DNA of 64,000 nt from positions 149,001-213,000 of the forward strand of contig CAJNDS010002656.1 in NCBI GenBank assembly GCA_905221605.1. The letters are read 5' to 3'. Positions 43,001-52,020 of this stretch are shown here, in pieces; position 1 is the stretch's first letter, and each line of letters opens with the position of its first letter. The translations under genes were made by a program, and so were the position numbers. The DNA is from Symbiodinium natans. Its lineage: Eukaryota; Sar; Dinophyceae; Suessiales; Symbiodiniaceae. Below the pieces are notes generated by a model. It saw only the letters and a list, made by a program, of their open reading frames with translations. It was not told the origin of the DNA and ran no database searches.

Positions 43001-43465
43001 AGCCTTTTTAATAGTTGAAACTATTAAAGCTATTAAAACTTAAAAAGGAAAAGGCCTGGCCTGGAGATTCCCGAACTTTTAAACTTTTAAAACTATTAAA
43101 ACTATTAAAACTATTAAACTACTAAAAAGGCTTCTTTTTAATAGTTTTAATAGTTCGGGAGGCTTTTTAAAAGTTGAAACTATTAAAACTATTAAAACTA
43201 TTCAAAAGAAGCCTTTTTAATAGTTTTAATAGTTTTAATAGCTTTAATAGTTTTAAAAGTTTTAATAGTTTTAAAAGTTCAGGAATCTCCTGGGCAAGGC
43301 CGTTTCGTTTTAATAGTTTTAATAGTTTAGGAGCCTTTTTAAAAGTGTAAACTATTAAAACTATTAAAACTATTAAAACTATTAAAACTATTAAAGCTTA
43401 AAAAGGAAAATTAAAGTTTTAATAGTTTAGGATGTTGTTTTGAAAGTTCAAAACTATTAAAACTA
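40010..43465. repeat. AATAGTTTT / AAAACTATT foldback array with higher-order units
   Basis: 9-bp units run in one orientation, then in the complement, separated by short GC-rich phrases (GGCCTGGCCTGGAGATTCCC, GGGAGGCTTTTTAAAAGTTG, AGGAATCTCCTGGCCAAGGC). Most blocks can pair with the next one. Frames giving KLLKLLK or NSFNSF peptides are repeat artefacts. Confidence 0.9.
41945..42497. repeat. Second locus of the 87-bp palindromic unit
   Basis: Inserted within the AATAGTTTT array. Several GATTTGGCCAAATTTTGCC / GGCAAAATTTGGCCAAATC units, including both orientations, with the same GAGAAATGCGCGGC spacer seen at 38 kb. Confidence 0.85.
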
Positions 43466-43519
43466 TTAAAACTTTAATACAGAAAGCAGCCATGTCAAAT
43501 AGTACATAGAGGTTCCTCT

Positions 43520-43521
<2 letters not shown>

Positions 43522-43552
<31 letters not shown>
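43522..43552. repeat. (AT)n microsatellite
   Basis: About 15 AT dinucleotides at the boundary between the foldback arrays and the CCTAAAT block. Confidence 0.9.
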
Positions 43553-43556
<4 letters not shown>

Positions 43557-43599
43557 TTACACCTTAGTGGGGTCGTCGGGTGATTTTGCGTTTTCGTGG

Positions 43600-43695
43600 T
43601 TCCTAAATCCTAAATCCTAAATCCTAAATCCTAAATCCTGAATCCTGAATCCTCAATCCGAAATCCTAAATCCTAAATCCTAAATCCTAAAATCC
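43600..43695 (-). repeat. CCTAAAT heptamer array, about 13 copies
   Basis: A variant with T in place of one C (TAAATCC repeating), with three CCTGAAT/CCTCAAT units inside. It marks the return of the telomere-like mosaic. Confidence 0.9.
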
Positions 43696-43704
43696 TAATC
43701 TAAT

Positions 43705-44060
43705 ATGGGCTGTCCCGGGGGCCCCCCGGGATGGGTTGTCCCGGGGCCCCCCCGGGACAGGTTGTCTGGGGCGTCGCGGCGTGTGCCAATGTCCCGGGGT
43801 TTTGGGTACGCCCCTCCCCGGGACGCCCCCCAGGACAGCTGTCCCGGCGAGTCTCCCGAACACCCGGTCCCGAAACCGTCAATTCCGCGACACTTTTATT
43901 GCGGGAGCACGCAAATACCAGGCTCCCCCTTTTTGGGGAGCTTTTTTGAAGCATTTTGGTGTTTTTTGCAGATATTTGGGGCTGGGTGGTGCAAATACCA
44001 GGCTCCCCCCTTTTTCCTTTTTTTTTGGAAGCTTTTTGGGTTTTTTTAAAGCTATTTGGG
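43705..44060. repeat. CCCGGG-palindrome block
   Basis: Repeated GTCCCGGGG / CCCCGGGAC palindromes (43715-43870), then a duplicated 'CAAATACCAGGCTCCCCC' module (43913 and 43990). The 72-115-codon frames here are Gly/Pro-rich and look repeat-driven. Confidence 0.6.
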
Positions 44061-44363
44061 GCTGCGGTGGTGCTTTGGGGTAATGCCTGTAGGACTTAGG
44101 ACTTAGGGTTCAGGGCCCTCTCCGGGCTTTTAAGATTTAGGATTTGGGGTTCGGGGGGCCTTCTCTGCAGCTTTTAGGACTTAGGCATTAGGGTTTAAGG
44201 GCCTTTCTGAGCCTCTCTGGAGCTTTTAGGATTTAGGATTTAGGGTTCAGGGGACTTTGAGCAATAAGAATTGAAATGGTAGATAGGGTTGCCAAATGAA
44301 AGGGATTCTGGGTGGGTGGGGTGATGCCAAACACCCTTAGTGAATGCTTGGATCAGAGATGCT

Positions 44364-44427
44364 GAACCCTAAACCCTAAACCCTAAACCCTAAACCCTAA
44401 ACCCTAAACCCTAAACCCTAAACCCTA
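44364..44427 (-). repeat. CCCTAAA array, about 9 copies
   Basis: Perfect heptamers. Confidence 0.95.
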
Positions 44428-44501
44428 CAGGATCCTTTAAAAGGGCATATATAGGGCGACATAGGTGTTCTCCTGCCTCATTCCCTACTAGGCTAAGGGC
44501 C

Positions 44502-44714
44502 GTTACATGGTTCCTTAGCTGAGCTTCTTTAATGCGTTCTGAAAGGGAACTTGGGGGGAGGGTTTAAGGTTTAGGGTTTAGGGTTTGGGGTCCCTTAATA
44601 TGAGCCCCTAAATGGGGACCCCACGTATGCCCCTTATACCCTATAAAACCCAAAGGCCCATACTTCAGAACCCTTTTTTTGGAGGTAAGGGACCATATTA
44701 AGGAACCATGTAAC
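44502..44714. mobile_element. Foldback element with TIR GTTACATGGTTCCTTA
   Basis: 16-bp terminal inverted repeats at 44502-44517 and 44699-44714, with internal CCCTTAATATG / CATATTAAGG pairing and a short TTTAGGG tract inside. A relative may lie near 18623-18750. Confidence 0.6.
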
Positions 44715-44871
44715 CAAGATTCCCCTGAGCCCTCAAGTCGTCAACCAAACCCTAAACTCTAATGGACCCCACCCCCGATACTCTAAAACTCCCTGAACCC
44801 TTAATCCTCAAGTTCCTAAACCCTAAACCCCCAAACCAAGGTCCACAACAATGATTGAGGTGCAGTCACAC

Positions 44872-44907
44872 CTGACTGTCGGACTTCATCACCTTGCAAG
44901 CGTTTGC
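44872..44907 (-). CDS. Micro-exon candidate
   Basis: Minus strand: GGGTGCAG acceptor, 36 nt reading KRLQGDEVRQS, then GTGTGA donor. CCCTAAA on both sides. Confidence 0.2.
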
Positions 44908-44959
44908 CTGCACCCTAAACCCTAAACCCTAAACCCCAAACCCTAAACCCTAAACCCTC

Positions 44960-45040
44960 CCAAGCAGCCGCTCCCAGCAGCCTTGATGCTTGAAAAGTCA
45001 TTGGCGTCGCAACTGTTAAAGCCACCGCCGCAGTCCACTC
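44960..45040 (-). CDS. Exon-like island, Cys/Gly-rich
   Basis: Minus strand: GAGACCCAG acceptor and a reading VDCGGGFNSCDANDFSSIKA. The CGGGxxxN pattern resembles the island at 51073 (DTCGGGLGENMF), so they may be related exons. A plus-strand frame is also open. CCCTAAA left, TTTAGGG right. Confidence 0.35.
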
Positions 45041-45112
45041 CTGGGTCTCAGAGGCTGGAGTTTAGGTAGGAATTTCGGGGTTAAGGGTTTAGGTGTTGGG
45101 GGTGTCAAGCTT

Positions 45113-45192
45113 AGGGTTTAGGGTTTAGGGTTTAGGGTTTAGGGTTTAGGGTTTAGGGTTTAGGGTTTAGGGTTTAGGGTTTAGGGTTTAGG
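45113..45192 (+). repeat. TTTAGGG array, about 11 copies
   Basis: Perfect heptamers. Confidence 0.95.
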
Positions 45193-45599
45193 CTTTTGGG
45201 TTTAGGCTTTAGGGTTCAGGGCTTGGAGTTTAGGGTTGGGGGTTTAGGAGATGTGGGGGTCGGGGGTTCAGGGCTTCAGGGGTTAGAGGTCGATTTATAA
45301 GGTTGGAGATTACAGGTTTGGAGCTTAGGGTTTACGGCACAGGGAGCTTGGGGTTTCGGAAGTTGTGGGTCTTAAGCCCTTTTGTGGGCGAGGTCGCCCT
45401 GTGTTCCTGCGAACCTAAACTCCCTCCATCCCGAACATGGACCAAACCTTATCAGAAACTCATACAGGCTTTGGGTGGATGGGTTGAAGGTTCGAGGTTT
45501 AGGGTGGCTTAGGGTTTAGGGTTTAGGGTTTAGGGTTTAGGGTTCAGGGTTCAGGGTTTTGGGTTTTGGGTTATTTGTTGTTCAAACTGTCAGGGTATG

Positions 45600-46030
45600 T
45601 GCAGCCCCTCCCTAAACCCTGTAAACTCTCTGAACCCTAAAGGCCCTGGAAACCTTAAAGGAAGCTCCAGACAAGAAAAGCCCTGTAAGCCTCAGCAAAA
45701 CCCTGCGACCCTGAACAACCCTTGGTGAACCCGAGACCCCCCAAAACACCTTAGAAACCCTTTAGAAGCCCTTAAAAACCCCTTACAAACGCTCATAAGC
45801 CCTAACCACCCTCTAAACCCTAAAACCCTAACCCCAACCCTTGTAAACCCTTCACAAACCTCGTCAACCCTTCTAAGGCCCTGAAAAAGATTCTTACAAA
45901 CCCGAACCCTTATAAACCGCCCGGCCGCGCGTCGTATGGTGAACCCTTCCTGGTCAACCCTTATAAACCCTTTGCCGAATACCTTTTCAAACCTTTATAA
46001 GCCCTTACAAACCCTAAACCCTAAAACCCC
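45600..46030. repeat. Diverged CCCTTATAAACC-type repeats
   Basis: Loose repeats of AACCCTTATAAACCC and AAACCCTTACAAACC. No gene. Includes the first copy of a 23-bp island fragment (45921-45943). Confidence 0.5.
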
Positions 46031-46134
46031 CCGGCCGCGCGTCGTATGGTGAAGCGCGTCATCGGCAGAACCTGAGCGACCACGGCGCCGTCGACGTCCA
46101 GAAAGGAGACCATGAGCCCATCTAGGGTTCCCAC
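46031..46134 (-). CDS. Exon-like island
   Basis: Minus strand: after GAAGCAG it reads GTLDGLMVSFLDVDGAVVAQ then VLPMTRFTIRRAAG. Hydrophobic/acidic pattern is protein-like. Its last 23 bp are duplicated at 45921-45943. CCCTAAA left, TTTAGGGG right. Confidence 0.35.
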
Positions 46135-46141
46135 CTGCTTC

Positions 46142-46235
46142 TTAGGGGTTTAGGGGTTTAGGGGTTTAGGGGTTTAGGGGTTTAGGGGTTTAGGGGTTTA
46201 GGGGTTTAGGGGTTTAGGGGTTTAGGGGTTTAGGG
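46142..46235 (+). repeat. Homogeneous TTTAGGGG octamer array, about 11 copies
   Basis: Uniform octamers with an extra G, switching abruptly to canonical TTTAGGG at about 46238 and to TTTAAGGG near 46335. Confidence 0.95.
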
Positions 46236-46651
46236 GTTAGGGTTTAGGGTTTAGGGTTTAGGGTTTAGGGTTTAGGGTTTAGGGTTTAGGGTTTAGGCTT
46301 AAGGGTTTAGGGTTTAGGGTTTAGGGTTTAGGGTTTAAGGGTTTAAGGGTTTAAGGGTTTCCAGGAAGGGTTTAGGGTTTAGGGTTCTGGGTTGAAGGGC
46401 TTTAGGGTCTATAGAAGGGTTTAAAGGGTTTCAGGGTTCAGGCTTTCGGGGGATGAAAGGCTTTATGGGTGTTAAGGTTTACATTGGGCTTAAGGGCGGT
46501 TTCAAGGGCTTGTACGGGTTTCGGGCTGAGAAGGGCTTTGAAGGGCGGGCAGAAGAATGCTGAAGGGCTCAGGGTCCTAGAGGCCAACCGGCATGTTAAA
46601 GGCTCTGGGTAGTCAAGCTTAGGGCCTGACTGCTTTAGGATTGAAAAAATA

Positions 46652-46853
46652 TGGATGTTCCCGCTTATGCTAACAGTCCTGAACACTTAATCCCTGTTCC
46701 CTAGGAAGAAAAAAGGATCCTTTTTGTTCATATATAAGAAAGCCCATAGCCCAAAAAGTAAAAAGGATCCCTAACACTGATCTAGAACAGGGATCATAAT
46801 AGGGGTACTATATTCCCGATTGAGGAGCTGCCAGCAGAAGGGGGAACGTCCCA
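46652..46853. mobile_element. MITE-like foldback element, family 1 (copy D, with insert)
   Basis: Ends GGATGTTCCCGCTTATGC and AGAAGGGGGAACGTCCC. A nested inverted pair AAAAAGGATCC lies inside, suggesting a secondary insertion. Confidence 0.6.
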
Positions 46854-47193
46854 AGCTTTGGGCCTTACTGCTTTAGGGCTGAAATCTTTAGCAGCTCCTT
46901 GGGTTCCAAGGCTTCGGGGCCCGCCCTCTCATCCGAAGGGAATCTGCTCCCCCGGAAAGCCACAGAACCAGAAGGCCCCAGAAGGCCAAAACCCGGTCCA
47001 GGAGGCCAAAACCCGGTCCAAACACGTCAACACCGCGCCAAAACCCGCCAACAAAACTCCGGACACAAACCCCCATACACTTTCTACAAACCCTAAACCC
47101 TAAAACCCCAAACCCTAAACCCCAAACCCTGAACCACCCTAAACCCTAAACCCCAAACCCTGAAACCTAAACCCGAAACCCTAAAGCGCCCAC

Positions 47194-47268
47194 CTGCTGC
47201 ACAAAGTCGTTCTGCTGGCCGCAGACGCCATCAATGACGGGGCGAACGCCCTCCGAGGCATCGAAAGC
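47194..47268 (-). CDS. Exon candidate: CAG acceptor, CAG|GTGGGC donor, 25 codons
   Basis: Minus strand: AATGCCCAG acceptor, exactly 75 nt in phase reading AFDASEGVRPVIDGVCGQQN then DFVQQ, and a strong CAG|GTGGGC donor. Third positions are mostly G/C. The plus strand is also open for about 32 codons. CCCTAAA left, TTTAGGG right. No family recognised; among the best exon candidates. Confidence 0.4.
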
Positions 47269-47290
47269 CTGGGCATTGCCCCAAAACCCT

Positions 47291-47402
47291 TGGGGTTTAG
47301 GGTTTAGGGTTTAGGGTTTAGGGTTTAGGGTTTAGGGTTTAGGGTTTGGGGTTTAGGGTTTGGGGTTTAGGGTTTAGGGTTTAGGGTTTAGGGTTTAGGG
47401 TG
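47291..47402 (+). repeat. TTTAGGG array, about 16 copies
   Basis: Near-perfect heptamers with two TTTGGGG. Confidence 0.95.
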
Positions 47403-47574
47403 GGTTCAGGGCTTTTACGTTTCCACTGCTCTCTTCAGGGTTTGGGGGGGTTAGGTGTCAGGGCTTTAAAGGTACCCCCTATTTTCGGAAACCCCACACA
47501 ACCCTAAACCCTAAACCCCTAAACCCTAAACCCTAAACCCGAAACCCTAAACCCCTAAACTGTGGGTTTTGAAC

Positions 47575-47667
47575 CTGGGGAGTCAGAAGACACGAGACGT
47601 GGGCAGTCTCGCGGAGAGAGCCTGAAGTCAAGATTCTCGAGGAAGAAGGCGGGCTTCGCAAAGTCAT
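47575..47667 (-). CDS. Exon candidate with CCCCAG|GTTCAA donor
   Basis: Minus strand: GGTTTCAAG acceptor, 93 nt reading DFAKPAFFLENLDFRLSPRD then CPRLVSSDSP, donor GTTCAA. A plus-strand frame (EPEVKILEEEGGLRKVILK) competes. Confidence 0.3.
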
Positions 47668-47929
47668 CTTGAAACCCTAAACCCTAAACCCTAAACCCTA
47701 AACCCTAAACCCTAAACCCTAAACCCCCAAACCCCCAAACCCCCAAACCCCTACACCCTAATTGGCAATCCAGGAGTTGGTTGTTGAGGGTCGTCCGGTT
47801 GGGATCCAGAGGATTCCGCTGGGTTTACTCGTCAGCTCTTTGCAGGGAATTCGGGAAGCCGGATATTCCCCCAAACAAACCCGTTTAAGCCCAAACAGGG
47901 CTTCGGGTTTAGGGTTTAGGGTTAGGGTT

Positions 47930-48040
47930 CAGAGTTCAGAGTTCAGGGTTCAGGGTTCAGGGTTCAGGGTTCAGGGTTCAGGGTTCAGGGTTCAGGGTTC
48001 AGGGTTCAGGGTTCAGGGTTCAGGGTTCAGGGTTCAGGGT
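47930..48040 (+). repeat. Homogeneous TTCAGGG array, about 15 copies
   Basis: Uniform TTCAGGG, then an abrupt switch to about 10 canonical TTTAGGG units (48036-48105). Confidence 0.95.
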
Positions 48041-48104
48041 TTAGGGTTTAGGGTTTAGGGTTTAGGGTTTAGGGTTTAGGGTTTAGGGTTTAGGGTTTAG
48101 GGTT

Positions 48105-48182
48105 TAAAACGGGCCTTGGGGTGCTGATCATTGCAGGCGGAGATGCCGGACAGAAGCACAGCAAGTAGTGGAAGCCCGTCCT
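48105..48182 (-). CDS. Exon-like island
   Basis: Minus strand: AAGGATCAG acceptor then DGLPLLAVLLSGISACNDQH. The plus reading (GVLIIAGGDAGQKHSK, stop) is a rival with its own CATTGCAG acceptor. Confidence 0.25.
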
Positions 48183-48204
48183 CTGATCCTTGGCTTACTG
48201 CTGG

Positions 48205-48412
48205 CTAGCAGGAAATGAGGGAAATAGGGCCCTCTATATACGTATATGCATGTATATACCCTTTTGGGATTATAGGGTTTAGGTTTTACAGTTTAGGGTT
48301 TAGGGTTAAGAGGTTAGGGCTTGGGGTTTAGGCTTTAGGGTTTTGGGTTAGGGTATACCATTTTGGGATTACATAGGGTACCTCATTCCCCCATGCCCTA
48401 CTAAGCCTCTGA
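48205..48412. mobile_element. Family-2 foldback element split by telomere-like repeats
   Basis: Left part: AGCAGGAAATGAGGG...GGCCCT...TATACCCTTTTGGGATTATA. Right part: TATACCATTTTGGGATTACA...TAGGGTACCTCATTCCC. About 70 bp of TTTAGGG-like sequence sits between, and the ~20 bp ending the left part is repeated at the start of the right part. Confidence 0.65.
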
Positions 48413-48691
48413 TCCTTGGGCTGCACGCTGGTGGCTTGGGTAGGATTTAGGGGTTTAGGGTTTTGGGGTTTAGGGGTTAGGACTTAGGGTTTAGGGTTTA
48501 GAGGTTTAGGGTTTAGGATCTAGGATTTTTGGCTTTTAGGGTTTTAAGGTTTTGCAATACAGGGGTGAGGGTGCTAGGGCTTTCTAGTAGGGTTGAGGGT
48601 CTTAGCTAAGCGCTTTAGGATCACCGCTTGACGCGCTGAATCGACAGCGGCAAATTCTCTGCCAAGGGCTGAACCGTTGAGCTTCACAACT

Positions 48692-49075
48692 CTAGCCAGC
48701 TGCTGCAAAAGCCAGGGTGGACCTGAAGCGCAATTGGTCATGGCTCAAGCACAAGATCGGCATCTTGGCGCTCGATTGGATGCCGTCCAGATTGTAGGCA
48801 TGGACATCAGCAGGTAAAGTGAAAACGAGTGGCGGTGAGTCGTGGCTGCTCCAGTCGGTGGGAGGAGCATCACCAGTGCCACTCGGGACCCAATACTCTG
48901 GACGCTGCACATCCAGGTCGTACCATTCAGCAGGGGTCATTCCATGACGTACTGAAAACTGTGATACGCACTTCTGACGGAACAGAGGGTCTGACATAGT
49001 TGAGATGGTTAAACCCCCAACCCATAACAATGTCCTTTCCTTGCCAGCATCGAGCACACGCTCGTCACGCAGATT
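48692..49075 (-). CDS. Exon-like 127-codon ORF, hypothetical protein
   Basis: Starts after TTTCATTTCAG, a canonical acceptor, in phase with NLRDERVLDAGKERTLLWVG and runs to TAG at 48692. It includes RHGMTPAEWYDLDVQRPEYW, a Trp/Tyr/Asp-rich stretch, and ends STLAFAAAG. The frame is long enough to be significant. An internal TTCAG|GTCCAC could be a donor if the exon is spliced earlier. No domain recognised. Minus orientation matches most islands in this half. Confidence 0.45.
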   Translation of the reverse strand, partial: NLRDERVLDAGKERTLLWVGGLTISTMSDPLFRQKCVSQFSVRHGMTPAEWYDLDVQRPEYWVPSGTGDAPPTDWSSHDSPPLVFTLPADVHAYNLDGIQSSAKMPILCLSHDQLRFRSTLAFAAAG

Positions 49076-49171
49076 CTGAAATGAAACTTGCCCTAAACCC
49101 TAAACCCGAAACCCTAAACCCTAGACTCCTGTAGACATACACGTGCTCTGGCCTGCAACTCTTGCCACCCT

Positions 49172-49357
49172 AGTTCTTAGCAGGGAATGAGGGAATGAGG
49201 GCCCTATATATGCCCTTAACGGGATTGTATAGGGTACCTCATTCCCTCATTCCTACTAAGAACCAGCCAGTCTGGCTGGTTCTTAGTAGAATGAGGTACC
49301 CTATATTATCGCTTAAAGGGTATATGTAGGGCCCTCATTCCCTGAGTCCCTACTATG
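49172..49357. mobile_element. Two family-2 foldback elements in inverted tandem (~185 bp palindrome)
   Basis: Copy 1 (TTAGCAGGGAATGAGGG...GCCCTTAACGGGATTGTATAGGGTACCTCATTCC) is followed by its inverted copy, joined at AGAACCAGCCAGTCTGGCTGGTTCT. The pair forms a long imperfect inverted repeat. Confidence 0.7.
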
Positions 49358-49678
49358 TGTTGCACGCTCATTTCTGCACGTCACGCTTGTCAGGCTTGCG
49401 GTTGCTCTTACTGAAACCCTAAACCCTAAACCCTAAACCCTAAACCCCAAACCCCAAATCCCAAGCTCGGACAGACTCCGATAAAGCTCTAAACCCTCGG
49501 CCCCAAGCCCTAAACCGTCAGCCCTAAACCCTAAACCGGCGAAACGTTCACGCGAGTTCTGGAGACAACCTCTTTTTAGGATCTAGGGCTTGATGCCTTC
49601 TAGGGCTTGTGCATTGCTACCAATAAAACGATAAACCCTAAACCCTAAACCCTAAACCCTAAACCCTAAACCCTGAAC

Positions 49679-49753
49679 CGCAAACTTCCTGGCTGGCACG
49701 GGCTCCGTCTTCACACGGCCGAGATCAATCTTGGAGATTGGATCCACGATCCT
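49679..49753 (-). CDS. Exon candidate, 25 codons in phase
   Basis: Minus strand: GTTGCAAG acceptor, 75 nt reading RIVDPISKIDLGRVKTEPVP then ARKFA, donor GCG|GTTCAG. Composition is convincingly protein-like. The donor lies at the edge of a CCCTAAA array. Confidence 0.4.
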
Positions 49754-49933
49754 CTTGCAACAGCTCAGGGGCTGTAGAGGGTTGAGGGCTAGACCAGGCA
49801 GAATTCTCTCAAAAAGCAAAGCTAAGGCGACTCTACCACAAGCCCTATGAAAGGTACAAGTAGCCTCCTAAACCCCCACAACCTCTGAAACCCTAAACCC
49901 TAAACCCTAAACCCTAAACCCTAAACCCTAAAC

Positions 49934-50010
49934 CGTGGTCCTGGCCCAGTCAAGCTCCCGATTTCCTGCGCCAGCCGAAGGGACAGCTTCGGGCGATTTG
50001 CAACCCGCAA
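49934..50010 (-). CDS. Exon-like island
   Basis: Minus strand reads RVANRPKLSLRLAQEIGSLT; a possible acceptor is CCCGAAG inside. The plus strand is also open. Confidence 0.25.
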
Positions 50011-50162
50011 ACCCAGGCACTAGACTTGAGGGCTAAAGACCCGGTAAGGGGGCGTCTGAAGGAGCCCTAAACCCTAAACCCCAAACCCTAAGCCCTGAAC
50101 CCTAAAACCCGAAACCCTAAAACCCGAAACTCTAAACCCTAAAACCCTAAACCATAAATAAG

Positions 50163-50225
50163 ACTTGTTGGCGGGAGAGTGATCTGTGGGGATGGTGGCG
50201 AGTACCTTCTTGGGCTCCAGGTTCT
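50163..50225 (-). CDS. Exon-like island
   Basis: Minus strand: CATGTTCAG acceptor then NLEPKKVLATIPTDHSPANK. An early AAGAAG|GTACTC could act as a donor. CCCTAAA left, TTTAGGG right. Confidence 0.3.
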
Positions 50226-50917
50226 GAACATGCGGTTTAAGGTTTAGGGTTTAGGGTTTAGGGTTTAGGGTTTCGGGTTTAGCGTTTAGGGTTTAGGGTT
50301 TAGGGTTTAGGGTTTAGGGTTTAGGGTTTAGGGCTTAGGTACTTGCGCTAGGAAACTTGAAAACGCTGCGGTGGGAAAATTCACACCCTAAACCCTAAAC
50401 TCTAAACCCTAAACCCTTAACCCTTAACCCCCTTACTCCTGAACATCAGACGCTGCACCGCTTCAAGGCTTGACTTACGAATCTTGGTAGGGGAATCTGA
50501 GGGAACTAGGGTTCAAGGTACCTGGGGGCACCCCCCGCAAAGAGTTTAAACTTTATGAGGACCCCGCCCCCAGATTAAATTCTGAAAACGACCCCAACTT
50601 ATGGCTTGCGCTGACCTCTCTCGTGCAAAGCAAGGCCACCTGGACAAGCTCCTGAATCCCTAAACACAAATATAGGGGCGGGTTTTTGGGGGGAGTTAAG
50701 AGTATATTGGTAATGGGACCCTAAGGGAATATAAGGGAATACGATTAGGAATTGTTCCAACCCCTATATTATACCCCTGCCAGACTCGCAAGAAAGAACC
50801 GCACTCGATACCCCAAACCCTAAACCCTAAGCCCTAAACCCTAAACCCTAAACCCAAAACCCAAATTTCCACCTGAAGCGTCTGCCTGCTGCTACCGGAG
50901 CTGATTTTCGAAGAGCT

Positions 50918-51011
50918 TGGGACGTTCCCCCTTATCCTGAGAGTCCTTAATAGGGATTATAGTACCCGCTATTCTACTCCCTATTTAGGAATGGTAGGAG
51001 AGAACATCCCA
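50918..51011. mobile_element. MITE-like foldback element, family 1 (copy E)
   Basis: TGGGACGTTCCCCCTTATCC...GAGTCCTTAATAGGGATTATAG...TAGGAGAGAACATCCCA; about 94 bp, nearly full palindrome. Confidence 0.75.
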
Positions 51012-51072
51012 ATGAACACCGCAACCCCAAAACCCCGAAACCCCGAAATCCTCTCCAAACTTGCGGCCCCAC

Positions 51073-51121
51073 CTGCTTCGAACATGTTCTCACCCAAGCC
51101 ACCGCCACAGGTGTCGCCGAT
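51073..51121 (-). CDS. Short exon candidate with AAGCAG|GTGGGG donor
   Basis: Minus strand: CTTGGCACAG acceptor, 49 nt reading IGDTCGGGLGENMFEA, then a strong donor. Resembles part of the island at 44960. Confidence 0.35.
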
Positions 51122-51666
51122 CTGTGCCAAGGCACTTTAGGGTTTAGGGCCCAGGGCTTAGGCTTCAGGGTTTAAGGCCTAGGGCTTCGGGCGTAGGGCT
51201 TCGGGTCTCAACCTTGGGTTAGGGCTAAGGGCTTAGAACTCACGGGTAGGGTTTAGGGTTTGAGGTTAATGCAGCGGCTTGGGTCTTGAGCTGCTGGCTA
51301 CCAGATTTCTACCTACTATGTATCACCGCGCCGGTGCAGGCACATGTCTTGGGAGTTTAGGGTGGAGGGCTTGCAGGGTTTAACAATTAGGGAAGTTGCT
51401 CCGTTGGAAGTTGCTTCGTTGAGGGCCCACTTACCCACCCTGACATGATGACTTTCCACGCACGTCGCTTGCCTGAATTCCATACTTAAGGGGTGCTGGG
51501 GGGGGGGAGGGACATGAATCCGACTACCCTACAAGACCCTAAACCCCAACCTTAAGTCACTTTAACCCCGAAGTCTCCCAAAATAAGAGAGAGATCCATG
51601 ACTTGTCACGCGAAAGCCGATGTAAGGGTTGACCTACATGGGCAGCCGAAGCACAGAGAGCTCAAG

Positions 51667-51776
51667 AGGGTTTAGGGTTTAGGGTTTAGGGCTTGGGGTT
51701 TAGGGTTTAGGGTTTAGGGTTTAGGGTTTAGGGTTTAGGGTTTAGGGTTTAGGGTTTAGGGTTTAGGGTTTAGGGT
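51667..51776 (+). repeat. TTTAGGG array, about 15 copies
   Basis: Perfect heptamers after one CTTGGGG. Confidence 0.95.
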
Positions 51777-51827
51777 CTCACACCAAGCCCGAACAGGCTG
51801 AGCGCAAGGGAAGGAGCTGTACTACAC

Positions 51828-51884
51828 CGCGCAACTGTCCGCATGCGGCACCGGAAGATGCTCAGCCATTCCAGAGGCCACAAG
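51828..51884 (-). CDS. Exon candidate, 19 codons in phase
   Basis: Minus strand: ATGAAG acceptor-like border, 57 nt reading LVASGMAEHLPVPHADSCA, donor GTGTAG. Between two TTTAGGG arrays. A plus-strand frame is also open. Confidence 0.3.
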
Positions 51885-51893
51885 CTTCATTAG

Positions 51894-52020
51894 GGTTTAG
51901 GGTTTAGGTTTAGGGTTTAGGGCTTAGGGCTTAGGGCTTAGGGCTTAGGGTTTAGGGTTTAGGGTTTAGGGTTTAGGGTTTAGGGTTTAGGGTTTAGGGT
52001 TTAGGGTTTAGGGTTTAGGG
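51894..52020 (+). repeat. TTTAGGG / CTTAGGG array, about 18 copies
   Basis: A block of four CTTAGGG units within canonical heptamers. Confidence 0.95.

Noticed and set aside
47762-48058. 98-codon ORF with GFRVQGS repeats
   Set aside because: The repeated part is the translation of TTCAGGG units; not a protein gene.
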